64,000 bases of DNA from Hedera helix (GCA_947179155.2 OX359282.1:14665510-14729509), one strand, 5' to 3'; positions 23,172-35,508 are shown, numbered from the stretch's first letter. The notes: generated by a model not told the origin, from the sequence alone. Made by a program: numbers and translations.

Positions 23172-24184
23172 GTAAGTCTTAAACACATAGCATATAAGGG
23201 AAAACTCACACTGATATGGATGGTAATAATTCATGGCACAACAATTGATATTTACAAATATTTTAACATAGTAAGACTGAGTGGTGGTTAGACCTTGAAT
23301 TATTCTTTGTCTTTCGACTTAGAATCTTTTACAGTGGATATAGAAAGGGGATCAACCTAACGACAATCTATGTTATGCATAACATACCATACACTGGACG
23401 GATCAAGAACAATAAAGGCATATTTGTTCATCTCAGTTTACTTCACATGTCAGGATCGCCCCAAGACGACTTGGTTTGATATAATAAAGCATGATTCGAA
23501 TTTATCACGAATAAGCATTTCATTTTGCAAGTTATGCCGAAACAAGAAGCAATAACTCTCGTATCAAAGATTTATAACACGTTGCACACACAAAATGTAT
23601 AAATCACATAGAAAGCAAGTAAACAAAGTTTAAGGGTAGAAAACTTGCCTTTAGCACAAATTAGGATTTCCCGATAATTGTTTAAAGTGCCTATACAAAG
23701 GATTTTGCGTACCGCATGTTAGTTCATCGAATTTTTTCGTTCTATACGTGTTTTTATCACTAAACTAGACTATTTTCATTGGTGAAATTTTTAGAAAAAT
23801 TGGCTAACTCAAAATCATAAAATTTAGTGCCTTTTAGGGTTTTCACCCGAATGCCCCTCTTAAATTTTCAACTTTGGCATCCTTTACGGTAACTATCATA
23901 ACTTTTTTATACAAAAATATTTTAATGTGATTATTAAGTCTAAATTGCTTAGAATTTCATGATCTACAACTTTCATTTGTATTATTAAGGCAGATTCGGA
24001 TTTTAAGATTTCGAAAAATGGCAAAAACAGACAGTAAGCATGCTTTGGCCAATATTTTTAGGGTTAACCATGTGAAACATGGTACCGCTTGCTTTAAATC
24101 TTTAAGAAATCATGTTGTAAGACTCAATATCACTTTATAACATAAAAATAACAAATCACAAACCTTCTCATAGAAAGATTCATG

Positions 24185-24661
24185 ACTTTTGCTCAATAAC
24201 ACACGAAGAACACTAAGAACGGATAAACCGTACATGGTAACGACTATGTTCTTGAGCTTTTGATTTTCGTACTTGAAATAATTTGAGCATTATAACTGCT
24301 TACATAAGTGATTATAACACTTTATAATTGACAAAATTTGGTCATTATAACGGCTTGCATAATTGATTAAAATAATTTATAAAAATGCTCAAGAACATAC
24401 GCAAACGTGGAGAACGGATAAACCGTACATGACCACTACGTATGTTCATTGAGCTTTAAACTACGAATTGAAATTCGACATTATAACTACTGTAAATTGA
24501 AGAAAGGCTCAAGAATACGTGAAGAACACGGAGAACGACAATCATACATGGCTACGACATGCGTTCTTGAGCTTTTATTTCTAACAATAAAATGAAATAG
24601 ACATAACAACGACTTGCTCAAGTCATAAGGAACACGGAGAATGAAAATCGTACATGGCTAC
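24185..24661. repeat. Tandem array of hairpin-forming units (continues at 34,408-34,430)
   Basis: About four imperfect units, 110-190 bp apart. Each contains 'gctcaagaacatacg', then 'gagaacggataaaccgtacatgg', then 'cgtatgttcttgagc', so the first and last parts are inverted repeats. Clear units lie near 24,190-24,260, 24,388-24,455 and 24,507-24,576. The fourth is split by element E, and its right arm is at 34,408-34,430. Confidence 0.7.
24657..24661. other. Target-site duplication GCTAC (left) of element E
   Basis: GCTAC directly precedes the LTR at 24,662 and is repeated at 34,408-34,412 after the right LTR. Confidence 0.95.
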
Positions 24662-25259
24662 TGTAACGACCCCGAAATTCGACCCACTTTATTCCCTTAA
24701 ATCTTATATTTAATAAACATTATTTTCATTACGTCCAAATTTCGGTCCGTTAATAAATCTTTCATCACCTTAATTGATCCATTTTCAAAATCATCAATTA
24801 CCAAATTTTCGGTATAAATTTTTCTTTTTCTCAATTTAATCATTGTATCAAAACATTTGGATATTTAAAATCCTTACATTTCTATACTAGTCCCATAGAT
24901 CGCAACCTTAACTTTTTCTTTCTTTTACACGTATCATAAAGTTCATCATTTAAAATTTATTGTTATTTATTTACATATAAATATTCCTGGTTGCGTCATT
25001 CGTAATCAAACATATAATAATTTCTATCGTACAATTATCCTGATCAATCACAGTTCATAATTGAACTTCTATCATATCCATGTTCAACTTATATATACAT
25101 ACAATTCATCACAGGGATTTAACAAATTTCTCACATTGAATTATAATATTAACAATATAACAACCACGTTTTCTACCTTCTAGGTACTTCATCTCAACTT
25201 AATCCGATATTCCTGAAACTTATTTCTTTATCCTGCAAAAGTTTATTTTAAACAAGTAA

Positions 25260-25275
25260 TGAGCACAACGGCTCA
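25260..25275 (-). other. LTR hairpin TGAGC-N6-GCTCA, element E (left)
   Basis: TGAGC-ACAACG-GCTCA. On the minus strand it is followed by 'ttacttgtttaaaataaacttttgcag', an acceptor-like site. An identical copy is at 31,584-31,599. Confidence 0.6.
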
Positions 25276-25969
25276 GCAAGTTCAACAGTTTATATTTCAC
25301 GTAGCACATACCTTAACCTGCTTGGTGTGTGTCATATATCATGTGCTTGTGCTTCAAATATAGCAATATATCTCATATCGTTGCACAAAGAACACATTGT
25401 GGTCATATTAAACACGTATCACATAGCACATAATTTGTATGCATTTAAAACAATAATTTCATATCATAATAGTTCAATATTTAACATAAAAGGGACTGAA
25501 GAACTTGCCTGGCTTGTTCCACAATAAATTTGATAACATAAATCCTTAACTCGATCAACCTATGACCATAAAATAATCAAATAATTATTTAACTCTTTGC
25601 GATATTAATTTAATTAATTAATATCATCTCTAGGCCAATTATTAATTTATATGGCCAACTATAATAACCTCGTTCCTTAAAATATTAGCATAACTTAACA
25701 TTTAGTGCCTTCACTACGGACAACCCGGCTCGTCGGATAAAATTTAACATATTTGGTTGTCCGAAAATTTTATTTAACCATTTTTTTTAAATTATAACCT
25801 TATTAGATTAATATTTAAACCTTTAAATATTAATCCCCAATATTTAATATTTTCACAAAAATATTAAATTGAATGCCCAAACATCATTTCTATATTTTTA
25901 GTATTTTTCTATAATTTTCTATGATTTTTAAACAATTTTTAAACATTTATTTAATTAAAAACTGATTCT

Positions 25970-26345
25970 GGGGGCATTTTGCTAATTTTCGCGCCCTAGG
26001 GGACACGCTGGTCATTTTTCGGAAAGTTCAGGGGTATTTCAGTAATTCCCGAGGACTAGGGGACATATCCGGAATTTTCCGGAAAGAAAGGGGTCATAAT
26101 CGTAATTTCCGTGCCCTTAGGACTCATTCGGAATTTCAGGAAAAGGGAAGGGGTACTATCGTAATTTCAGTCGAAAAATCCAACCGCGCATAGCGCGGCA
26201 GCCCCTCGCCGGTTTCCATCAAACGACGTCGTTTGGAGACTTTCCGCGCAAGGCGCGGCCGACCAAAAATCGCGCCCCCAAACGGCGCCGTTTTATCGCG
26301 ACTTCCGGAAAAAAAATTGGCCGCCGCGCAATGCGCGGGTGGCCA
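25970..26345 (-). other. GC-palindrome and phrase module, element E left LTR
   Basis: Perfect palindromes AAACGACGTCGTTT (26,221-26,234) and AAACGGCGCCGTTT (26,280-26,293). CCGCGC-NNN(N)-GCGCGG hairpins lie at 26,184-26,198, 26,244-26,258 and about 26,324-26,338. They are followed, in element orientation, by three or four 60-bp repeats built on 'gaaattacnannatgccccn' phrases (25,970-26,170). Confidence 0.75.
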
Positions 26346-26763
26346 TTTTTTTTCTTCAACAGTTTCCGCAAACAGCAGCCAACATGCACAAATTTCATCC
26401 ATTTTTGTTCCAATTTCCACAACAAAACCATTCCAAAAATTATATAATTCATAGATATACCATCATAAATTATTTAGAATAATTATACTAATTATTTTCT
26501 AATTTTCCAACAATTATTTTAACATTAATACATACAAAATAAATTAATTAAAATATTTTATACCTTCCAAAGCTTTCCTTTGAAGCTTGATAAACTCTTT
26601 AATGGCACCAAAATTCCTTCTCTTGGTGGTGTACGGTGGCTTGGTGGTCGAAAGATATCATGGTGGTAGTGGGTGGCGGTGGAACAAATAGAGAGAGAAA
26701 GTGTTTTGTTTGTTGCCTTTTTCTTTCCTTCTTTCTTCCTTTCTTTTTACTTGCTTTACTTCT

Positions 26764-26776
26764 CCTTTTAATAACC
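26764..26776 (-). promoter_or_regulatory. Weak TATA-like site, element E LTR
   Basis: Minus-strand GGTTATTAAAAGG lies upstream of a purine-rich leader and a CCACC-rich start-codon context. It corresponds in position to the stronger TATAAAAAGG of LTR F at 38,711. Confidence 0.35.
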
Positions 26777-27706
26777 AAAAAGGAATTCAATCATTTTGGA
26801 AACAAAATAAAGTCCACCGACTTATCCCATGCAAGCTTGTTTCTCGAATTTTCCAAACTCGCCAAATCCGGATAATTCTCATGCATTAGTAAAAATTTTA
26901 TACATTACGTAATTATTTCGTGTAATAAATATTTTATATAATAAATATAAAATATTTATTTAAATTCACTAAAAATTATAATATGATTTATAAATAATTT
27001 TAATACCTCTTTTGGGTACCTTACTTGACAAATTTTATACACGCATAATGCCATGCATGTAATTATATGAGATAATTTATACCTCCAAAAATCATAAAAT
27101 AATTCATATGACTTATAAAAATTATTTTTCATAATTTTTCGCTTCGTTACTTGGACAACATGTTACATTAACATGTTCACGTTTCCGAAATATTATCCTT
27201 CATAAAAGTCATAATAATTTCATTATACATAATTATAATTTTTAATAACTTAAAACATTCATTTTTTCTTATTTATTATTCAATTTCTTTAATATCCATA
27301 TTAATTTCTTTATATATAAATTATATAACTTAATATTATATAATTTATATAATTACATTCTCCTTTTTAAATAATTTCTTAATTTCCTCCAACTTTATTC
27401 CATTTAATCACCTTATATAAATTACATAATTATTCTTATATAATTTATATAATTATTATTTTCTTTATACCTTATTTTAATTTCCTTATATAAATTATAT
27501 AACTATTATTATATAATTTATATAATTACCTTTCCTTCTCAATTAATTTCTAAATTTCTTCCAAAATTCTTGATAAATCTAAAATTCAATAATTTCAACT
27601 TTTCTTAGTTTCCTCATTAACTTTTATCTTACTTTGAATTAATTTAATTATTAATCCTTTAATTTTCATAATTAATAACATTTATAATTATCACTTAAAC
27701 ATATAC

Positions 27707-27709
<3 letters not shown>

Positions 27710-27743
<34 letters not shown>
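27710..27743. repeat. (AT)n microsatellite, element E left LTR
   Basis: Alternating AT; the right LTR copy (34,034-34,069) is 2 bp longer. Confidence 0.95.
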
Positions 27744-27745
<2 letters not shown>

Positions 27746-28081
27746 AATGTATATATATACATATCTAATTCATACATTTCACATTACCACATAACATCAT
27801 TTAATTTCTATACCTTCAAAACAATTTCTAAATATCAATAATTTCATTAAAGTTTCTCTTATTTTTCATAAATTGTTTTTAAACAATTTATTTATTCTTT
27901 AATTATTTCTATTCAAACACCATTTGTTATCATCTTTATACCGATTTAATTCACCAATTAAATTCCTTCACATACCTTACACCACATAAAATGATAATTA
28001 ATATAACAACCTTGATAATTTTTATCAATTAAATTCTCACTTAATATTATTAAAGAAATCTTGGAAATTCGTATCCTCACA

Positions 28082-28100
28082 TTCTTCCCCCCTTAACAGG
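28082..28100 (-). other. Polypurine tract, element E
   Basis: Minus-strand sequence GTTAAGGGGGGAAGAA immediately precedes the 3' LTR. Element C has GTTAAGGGGGAAAGAA in the same place. Confidence 0.85.
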
Positions 28101-29710
28101 ATTCCGTCCTCGGAATCATAATTGCCGTAATAATCATACGTATTTTATTTATAGCACCTTGCTATACCTTTATCTTGATAAATCACAACTATATCAATAA
28201 TAATCATATTTTACTTCTTTAAATCCTTAGCTTACATGGATAATTCCAATAAAAATCATAATTGTTCTTTAAATATTTTATTCATAAAACTTTAACTCAT
28301 TTCTTGACACACTTATACTTTCTCATTCTCTGAAATTTTCTTTTCTTTAATTGCATTTACCCTTTCTCAATCCACTTATTTCATACCCTCTATTGCACAT
28401 CCTTTATACGCTACACATTCGTCCTTCTTTTCTTAACTCATATAAATCTTCTTCACATTTCATAATTCATTTCTTAATACCTTTATCATTCAACACTAGG
28501 TTTTAAACACTAACATTTACCTAATTTATCATAATCCTTATTTAAAATTATTTCAAAATTCCTGGGTGTCACATTCACCCCTCCTTCATAAAATTTCGTC
28601 CTCGAAATTTCTATGTACTCATACTTCATTCATTTGTAACTGACCCAATTTTTATTTATTTTTTTTTTTTTGCATTTATTCCACATATCTTTATTTCATT
28701 TCTTTCTCACCGTCATTGGACATTGCAATTTTCTAATCCATCACATTTCATAATTTCTTTACTTCACCATTACTGTTTTTACTATCATTCATATTTAAAT
28801 AATACTACCCCATCCTACCATCCAATCTTCATAAGAGTAGAGGAAAAAAAAATTTTATTTTGGAAGAAAAACTTTCATGATATGCTGAATGAACATTTAT
28901 CTCGGTTTACAGTACTTCGCTCCCCGAGTACTTCATACTGCAAACCCTGACAGTGGATCAATCTGTCATTAAAGTGATGAATGTTTCACCATACCTTGGC
29001 ACGCCAGATGATCAGTCTGCAATGCCTGTGTCTTGATATGCCAGGTGACCATTCGATCAACCTGCAATATTCTTAATCTTTTTGTTCATCTCAGCCTTGG
29101 AATTCATTCAAAAATAATTCGATTGGTTATAACTTTCAAAGAATTATGAATTCAATAAATATTTTTCAAAATTTGTCTAGCTGAATCAAATAGCTTAGAC
29201 TTGTATTTCTTCAACACTTGTCTAGCCAGATCAATTGGCATAAACTTTCTTTTGACAATTTATAATCCGCAGAAATTTTTTAAAACATTCATAATGTCAA
29301 AACTTTTCAAAACGTCCAGCCGAGTCAACTGGCATTGACTTATAACTTTGACATACCTTCACAAATCAAAATCATTTATGACTTCATGTTACCGCATCAT
29401 TTAGACAGTCCATTGAGAATTCCGTCGTTAATAATTCCTACACCATAAACCGTACTTTATGGTGTTGAATCATCTTATAACGAAATAGTACCGCACCGTC
29501 TCAACAACACGTTGAGCATTCCGTCATTCATCACATCTGCACCGGGCTAAAAGGTGCGTGGATGATTCTTTTGAAATACATTTTGATGTAAAAACATTTT
29601 TGTCTAACCGAGACAAGTAGCATAGACACTTTTTAAATCGCTTAAAAATTTCATTTATATTTTTCAAAGCACACACGTGCCAAATCAACTTGAGGCCACA
29701 ATTTTCGAAA

Positions 29711-29725
29711 TCTAGCAAAGCTAGA
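29711..29725 (-). other. SL2 hairpin, element E
   Basis: TCTAGC-AAA-GCTAGA. The stem is unchanged from A and B while the loop differs (ATA to AAA). Confidence 0.6.
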
Positions 29726-30928
29726 AGAATGGGAATATCCTAAATTCCTTAACATTTACTTTCTGCTTCTTCATTTAATTACAAAATTTATTGCTAGGAC
29801 TAGTGTTATTTATCATATTAAAATTTCTATCTACTCCAACTTTTCTATACCCCCGTATAGTTCATCAAACTTGCCACACATTATGAGTCCAGGAACTTAC
29901 CATAAAAATATGAGTTTAGAAGCTTGTCCTAGCAATATGTAGTCTGAGAACATATCAAAGACTGTCCATATACTGAGGGCTCAAAACATACCATACCAAT
30001 ATGAGTCATGGACTTACCATATGCATGAGTTTTAAGAACTCGTGCCTAACTTTAATATTATCCATCTATCAAAAACTCTTAGCGCGACTCTAACATTTCA
30101 ATGATTATCACATAGTAACTAAGTAAACACAAATCCCCCGCCCATACAAAGGATTGCGCAACTCAGTCACCACATGAGTCCTTAATTGAAATTTCGTACC
30201 CAAGCTTCCTGCCCCCTATCATAACCTTTCATTTCTGTCTTTCATGTCTCATCATTTTCTGAATTCTTCTTGTACTATTTCATAGTACCATATCTCTTTA
30301 TAACATTAAAATATGCCTTTTCGACCATTAACAGGTCTCTCGTTATTTCACATTTTCACTTAATCCCATCATGATCTTGCTTCACAACCTACTTCTTTAT
30401 CAGTTCCCTTATCTCGTGATCGTATCGTAGTACGATCCTCTTACCATTCCTGATCATGTTATTATGATCTCTTCTTATACATTTCGGATTACCTTGTCAT
30501 CCTTATTGTTTAAATCAGGTGTCCCCTGATTTTCTTTGAGATTCATCTTTGAATCATGTCAATATTCTTTCAGATATATTCTTAATTGAACTTATAAATT
30601 TTCTTAATTCGTTTCATTCAAATCTTTCTTAACATCTTTATCTCTTCCTTATAATCTTATATCTTTCATATTTCCTTTACTTTAGCCAATATCTAAGATC
30701 TGTATTTCTTAACTTACATCTTTCTATTTTAATTCCCCTATGTTCATCAAACTTATCACGTATTTGGACTCAGGAACTTACCATAATCATATGGTTGAGG
30801 AGCTTGTCCTAGTCAGGCCATAGTCGCCCATTCGCTAAAGGGGCTCCGCCATATAATCATGAGTCACGAGTTTACCATACGCTTGAGTTTTCAGAACACT
30901 CAATTAACCGTACTCTTTCTTACTTTCG

Positions 30929-30967
30929 ATTATAGCCTAAGGTATCATTTACCTAAGGTTTATAACC
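30929..30967 (-). other. SL1 stem-loop next to primer site, element E
   Basis: On the minus strand GGTTATA...CCTTAGGTA pairs with TACCTTAGG...TATAA, four bases from the primer site. Confidence 0.6.
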
Positions 30968-30971
30968 TCTG

Positions 30972-30983
30972 GCTCTGATACCA
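30972..30983 (-). other. Primer-binding site, element E
   Basis: Minus-strand TGGTATCAGAGC is an exact initiator-Met tRNA complement, two bases inside the LTR. Confidence 0.95.
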
Positions 30984-30985
30984 AC

Positions 30986-33900
30986 TGTAACGACCCCGAA
31001 ATTCGACCCACTTTATTCCCTTAAATCTTATATTTAATAAACATTATTTTCATTACGTCCAAATTTCGGTCCGTTAATAAATCTTTCATCACCTTAATTG
31101 ATCCATTTTCAAAATCATCAATTACCAAATTTTCGGTATAAATTTTTCTTTTTCTCAATTTAATCATTGTATCAAAACATTTGGATATTTAAAATCCTTA
31201 CATTTCTATACTAGTCCCATAGATCGCAACCTTAACTTTTTCTTTCTTTTACACGTATCATAAAGTTCATCATTTAAAATTTATTGTTATTTATTTACAT
31301 ATAAATATTCCTGGTTGCGTCATTCGTAATCAAACATATAATAATTTCTATCGTACAATTATCCTGATCAATCACAGTTCATAATTGAACTTCTATCATA
31401 TCCATGTTCAACTTATATATACATACAATTCATCACAGGGATTTAACAAATTTCTCACATTGAATTATAATATTAACAATATAACAACCACGTTTTCTAC
31501 CTTCTAGGTACTTCATCTCAACTTAATCCGATATTCCTGAAACTTATTTCTTTATCCTGCAAAAGTTTATTTTAAACAAGTAATGAGCACAACGGCTCAG
31601 CAAGTTTAACAGTTTATATTTCACGTAGCACATACCTTAACCTGCTTGGTGTGTGTCATATATCATCTGCTTGTGCTTCAAATATAGCAATATATCTCAT
31701 ATCGTTGCACAAAGAACACATTGTGGTCATATTAAACACGTATCACATAGCACATAATTTGTATGCATTTAAAACAATAATTTCATATCATAATAGTTCA
31801 ATATTTAACATAAAAGGGACTGAAGAACTTGCCTGGCTTGTTCCACAATAAATTTGATAACATAAATCCTTAACTCGATCAACCTATGACCATAAAATAA
31901 TCAAATAATTATTTAACTCTTTGCGATATTAATTTAATTAATTAATATCATCTCTAGGCCAATTATTAATTTATATGGCCAACTATAATAACCTCGTTCC
32001 TTAAAATATTAGCATAACTTAACATTTAGTGCCTTCACTACGAACAACCCGGCTCGTCGGATAAAATTTAACATATTTGGTTGTCCGAAAATTTTATTTA
32101 ACCATTTTTTTTAAATTATAACCTTATTAGATTAATATTTAAACCTTTAAATATTAATCCCCAATATTTAATATTTTCACAAAAATATTAAATTGAATGC
32201 CCAAACATCATTTCTATATTTTTAGTATTTTTCTATAATTTTCTATGATTTTTAAACAATTTTTAAACATTTATTTAATTAAAAACTGATTCTGGGGGTA
32301 TTTTGGTAATTTTCGCGCCCTAGGGGACACGCTGGTCATTTTTCGGAAAGTTCAGGGGTATTTCAGTAATTCCCGAGGACTAGGGGACATATCCGGAATT
32401 TTCCGGAAAGAAAGGGGTCATAATCGTAATTTCCGTGCCCTTAGGACTCATTCGGAATTTCAGGAAAAGGGAAGGGGTACTATCGTAATTTCAGTCGAAA
32501 AATCCAACCGCGCATAGCGCGGCAGCCCCTCGCCGGTTTCCATCAAACGACGTTGTTTGGAGACTTTCCGCGCAAGGCGCGGCCGACCAAAAATCGCGCC
32601 CCCAAACGGCGCCGTTTTATCGCGACTTCCGGAAAAAAAATTGGCCGCCGCGCAATGCGCGGGCGGCCATTTTTTTTCTTCAACAGTTTCCGCAAATAGC
32701 AGCCAACATGCACAAATTTCATCCATTTTTGTTCCAATTTCCACAACAAAACCATTCCAAAAATTATATAATTCATAGATATACCATCATAAATTATTTA
32801 GAATAATTATACTAATTATTTTCTAATTTTCCAACAATTATTTTAACATTAATACATACAAAATAAATTAATTAAAATATTTTATACCTTCCAAAGCTTT
32901 CCTTTGAAGCTTGATAAACTCTTTAATGGCACCAAAATTCCTTCTCTTGGTGGTGTACGGTGGCTTGGTGGTCGAAAGATATCATGGTGGTAGTGGGTGG
33001 CGGTGGAACAAATAGAGAGAGAAAGTGTTTTGTTTGTTGCCTTTTTCTTTCCTTCTTTCTTCCTTTCTTTTTACTTGCTTTACTTCTCCTTTTAATAACC
33101 AAAAAGGAATTCAATCATTTTGGAAACAAAATAAAGTCCACCGACTTATCCCATGCAAGCTTGTTTCTCGAATTTTCCAAACTCGCCAAATCCGGATAAT
33201 TCTCATGCATTAGTAAAAATTTTATACATTACGTAATTATTTCGTGTAATAAATATTTTATATAATAAATATAAAATATTTATTTAAATTCACTAAAAAT
33301 TATAATATGATTTATAAATAATTTTAATACCTCTTTTGGGTACCTTACTTGACAAATTTTATACACGCATAATGCCATGCATGTAATTATATGAGATAAT
33401 TTATACCTCCAAAAATCATAAAATAATTCATATGACTTATAAAAATTATTTTTCATAATTTTTCGCTTCGTTACTTGGACAACATGTTACATTAACATGT
33501 TCACGTTTCCGAAATATTATCCTTCATAAAAGTCATAATAATTTCATTATACATAATTATAATTTTTAATAACTTAAAACATTCATTTTTTCTTATTTAT
33601 TATTCAATTTCTTTAATATCCATATTAATTTCTTTATATATAAATTATATAACTTAATATTATATAATTTATATAATTACATTCTCCTTTTTAAATAATT
33701 TCTTAATTTCCTCCAACTTTATTCCATTTAATCACCTTATATAAATTACATAATTATTCTTATATAATTTATATAATTATTATTTTCTTTATACCTTATT
33801 TTAATTTCCTTATATAAATTATATAACTATTATTATATAATTTATATAATTACCTTTCCTTCTCAATTAATTTCTAAATTTCTTCCAAAATTCTTGATAA

Positions 33901-34030
33901 ATCTAAAATTCAATAATTTCAACTTTTCTTAGTTTCCTCATTAACTTTTATCTTACTTTGAATTAATTTAATTATTAATCCTTTAATTTTCATAATTAAT
34001 AACATTTATAATTATCACTTAAACATATAC

Positions 34031-34071
<41 letters not shown>

Positions 34072-34407
34072 AATGTATATATATACATATCTAATTCATA
34101 CATTTCACATTACCACATAACATCATTTAATTTCTATACCTTCAAAACAATTTCTAAATATCAATAATTTCATTAAAGTTTCTCTTATTTTTCATAAATT
34201 GTTTTTAAACAATTTATTTATTCTTTAATTATTTCTATTCAAACACCATTTGTTATCATCTTTATACCGATTTAATTCACCAATTAAATTCCTTCACATA
34301 CCTTACACCACATAAAATGATAATTAATATAACAACCTTGATAATTTTTATCAATTAAATTCTCACTTAATATTATTAAAGAAATCTTGGAAATTCGTAT
34401 CCTCACA
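30986..34407 (-). mobile_element. Element E, right LTR (5' LTR), 3,422 bp
   Basis: Nearly identical to 24,662-28,081. It contains the hairpin at 31,584-31,599 and the GC module at about 32,294-32,669, where AAACGACGTCGTTT has become AAACGACGTTGTTT, a CpG transition. It ends 'cctcaca' followed by target duplication GCTAC. Confidence 0.95.
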
Positions 34408-34412
34408 GCTAC
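34408..34412. other. Target-site duplication GCTAC (right) of element E
   Basis: Exact repeat of 24,657-24,661; the host repeat unit resumes here ('gctacgacttatgttcttgagc'). Confidence 0.95.
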
Positions 34413-34618
34413 GACTTATGTTCTTGAGCCTCGTCAATAAAATAAAAAATTTAAGCATTACAATAACTAAGAATCGTACATTTTGTTATTGCAAGCTTTA
34501 ACTATTTCTTTGCAATTTTCAATACTTGAATTATAACTAGGAGTAATAGATATAGAGGGTAATTTTGCTCTTGCTTTTGGTTTGGAAAAAGATGAAGAAA
34601 TGAATGAGTTTAGCTTCC

Positions 34619-34626
34619 TATTTATA
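34619..34626 (-). promoter_or_regulatory. TATA box, element J
   Basis: Minus-strand GCTATAAATAGGAAGC, nearly the same as the I2 LTR site at 50,062 (GCTATAAATAGGATGC). Confidence 0.6.
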
Positions 34627-34730
34627 GCAAAATCAAAGGTCGGGGTAATTTGGTCATTAGTTAAAAAGACCAAGGGCATTTTAGTCTTGCCGCACATTAT
34701 TTAATTAATAAAACTAAAATAATATCTAGA

Positions 34731-34790
34731 GTGTGCCAGCGTGTGCCAACATGTGTCAGGCGTGTGCCAGCATGTGTCAGTGTGTGCCAG
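34731..34790. repeat. GTGTGCCAGC-type minisatellite
   Basis: Six or so short units of 'gtgtgccag(c)' alternating with 'atgtgtcag', each about 10-12 bp. Confidence 0.8.
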
Positions 34791-35508
34791 CCACACTCTT
34801 ACTCACTCCTTCCGTTTTTGACTTTTCGGATAAATCACGTACAATTATTTTGAAATATTTTGCATTAATAATATCAATTTTAATTAGTTATATGTATTTT
34901 ATTCATAAAATACATCATACAATATTAATATGATGTCTCGTTTTTCGTGAATTAATCTCGGATATTCTTCCGTGTAGTTTTTCCAAATACACCTACCGAG
35001 CGACGTGATTGATAAATTTCTTTCATTCTAGACACAAATTATGATTGAATAATATAATTAGGTATTAATTTCTCTAATTTGATTATTTTAATTTTATGTT
35101 AACCTATCTCGTGTTCCGTTTGATAAAAAAACAATACGGATGAATTAGCAATTAATTATATAACAGTCTGATTCCTACTAAATTGTTAACTTCTACTGAT
35201 TTAAAATTTTGATATTACTGAGTTTTGTTCTGAATAAACACTATTTTCTGAAGTGGAAAGTCCAAAAGACTTGGCACGTTTTTTGGTAAATAGTGTTTTT
35301 GACGACATTTTCTCAGAATATGCTTAGACGATCAAAAAGGCGAAAAAAATATTTTTCGTCTTTTTCCTATTTCGTCCAATACCCGATGCGTTTTTCAAGA
35401 AAAACTTTTATCGGCTATATTGTGTTTTCAAAGTGCGGGAAAGATAAATCCTGAAACAGAATGTCATTTCGATGTCTACGTTTCGCTCGAGGGCCTAAGT
35501 TAGATTTC

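Larger units (their letters stand above)
22717..24661 (-). mobile_element. Older LTR-type DNA J, left part (host of element E)
   Basis: No gene is visible. It carries the family hairpin TGAGC-TAAGAT-GCTCA (23,156-23,171) followed on the minus strand by an acceptor-like 'aaattgcag'. It also has internal-type phrases ('ggggatcaacctaacgac...atgcataac' near 23,346) and a hairpin-forming tandem array at its right end. With 34,408-35,730 it forms one element split by E. Its left edge abuts copia LTR D at 22,716 and the true end is not visible. Confidence 0.6.
24662..28081 (-). mobile_element. Element E, left LTR (3' LTR), 3,420 bp
   Basis: On the minus strand it runs TGTGAGGATACG...GGGTCGTTACA. 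It is nearly identical to 30,986-34,407: by eye I count eight substitutions (25,283, 25,343, 25,719, 25,975, 25,982, 26,230, 26,340, 26,373) and a 2-bp AT-repeat difference. It holds the hairpin at 25,260-25,275, the GC module at 25,970-26,345, a purine-rich leader with a short His-rich frame near 26,600-26,700, and AT-rich direct repeats at 27,300-27,540. Frames such as 26,136-26,420 and 26,636-26,875 occur in both LTRs by copying and show no domain. Confidence 0.95.
28101..30971 (-). mobile_element. Element E internal region, noncoding
   Basis: About 2.9 kb between purine tract and primer site without any gag or pol resemblance; the longest frames are 60-75 codons. In element order it contains SL1, block 3 ('gactatggcctgactaggacaagctcc', 30,735-30,895), one 80-bp block (30,100-30,175), a second block-3 copy (29,850-30,050), SL2 (29,711), four SL3-type hairpins near 29,600, 29,320, 29,215 and 29,172, and two 'accgcaccgtctcaacaacacgttgag'-like blocks (29,395-29,530). 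The young age and intact boundaries suggest this noncoding form is itself the mobile unit. Confidence 0.85.

Noticed and set aside
22717..24661. Possible host gene between copia D and element E
   Set aside because: All frames are short and stop-rich; the LTR-type hairpin and internal-type phrases explain the sequence as old element DNA.
26136..26420. 94-codon minus frame and its near-copy at 32,460-32,744
   Set aside because: Identical because the two are LTRs of one element; it crosses palindromes and repeat phrases with no domain.
26636..26875. 79-codon hydrophobic plus frame, repeated at 32,960-33,199
   Set aside because: It is the antisense of the purine-rich LTR leader; the Leu/Phe-rich content comes from CTT/TTC-rich DNA.
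27300..27540. AT-rich direct repeats as a MITE or satellite
   Set aside because: They are copied in both E LTRs and in C and F, so they are part of the LTR, not a separate insertion.
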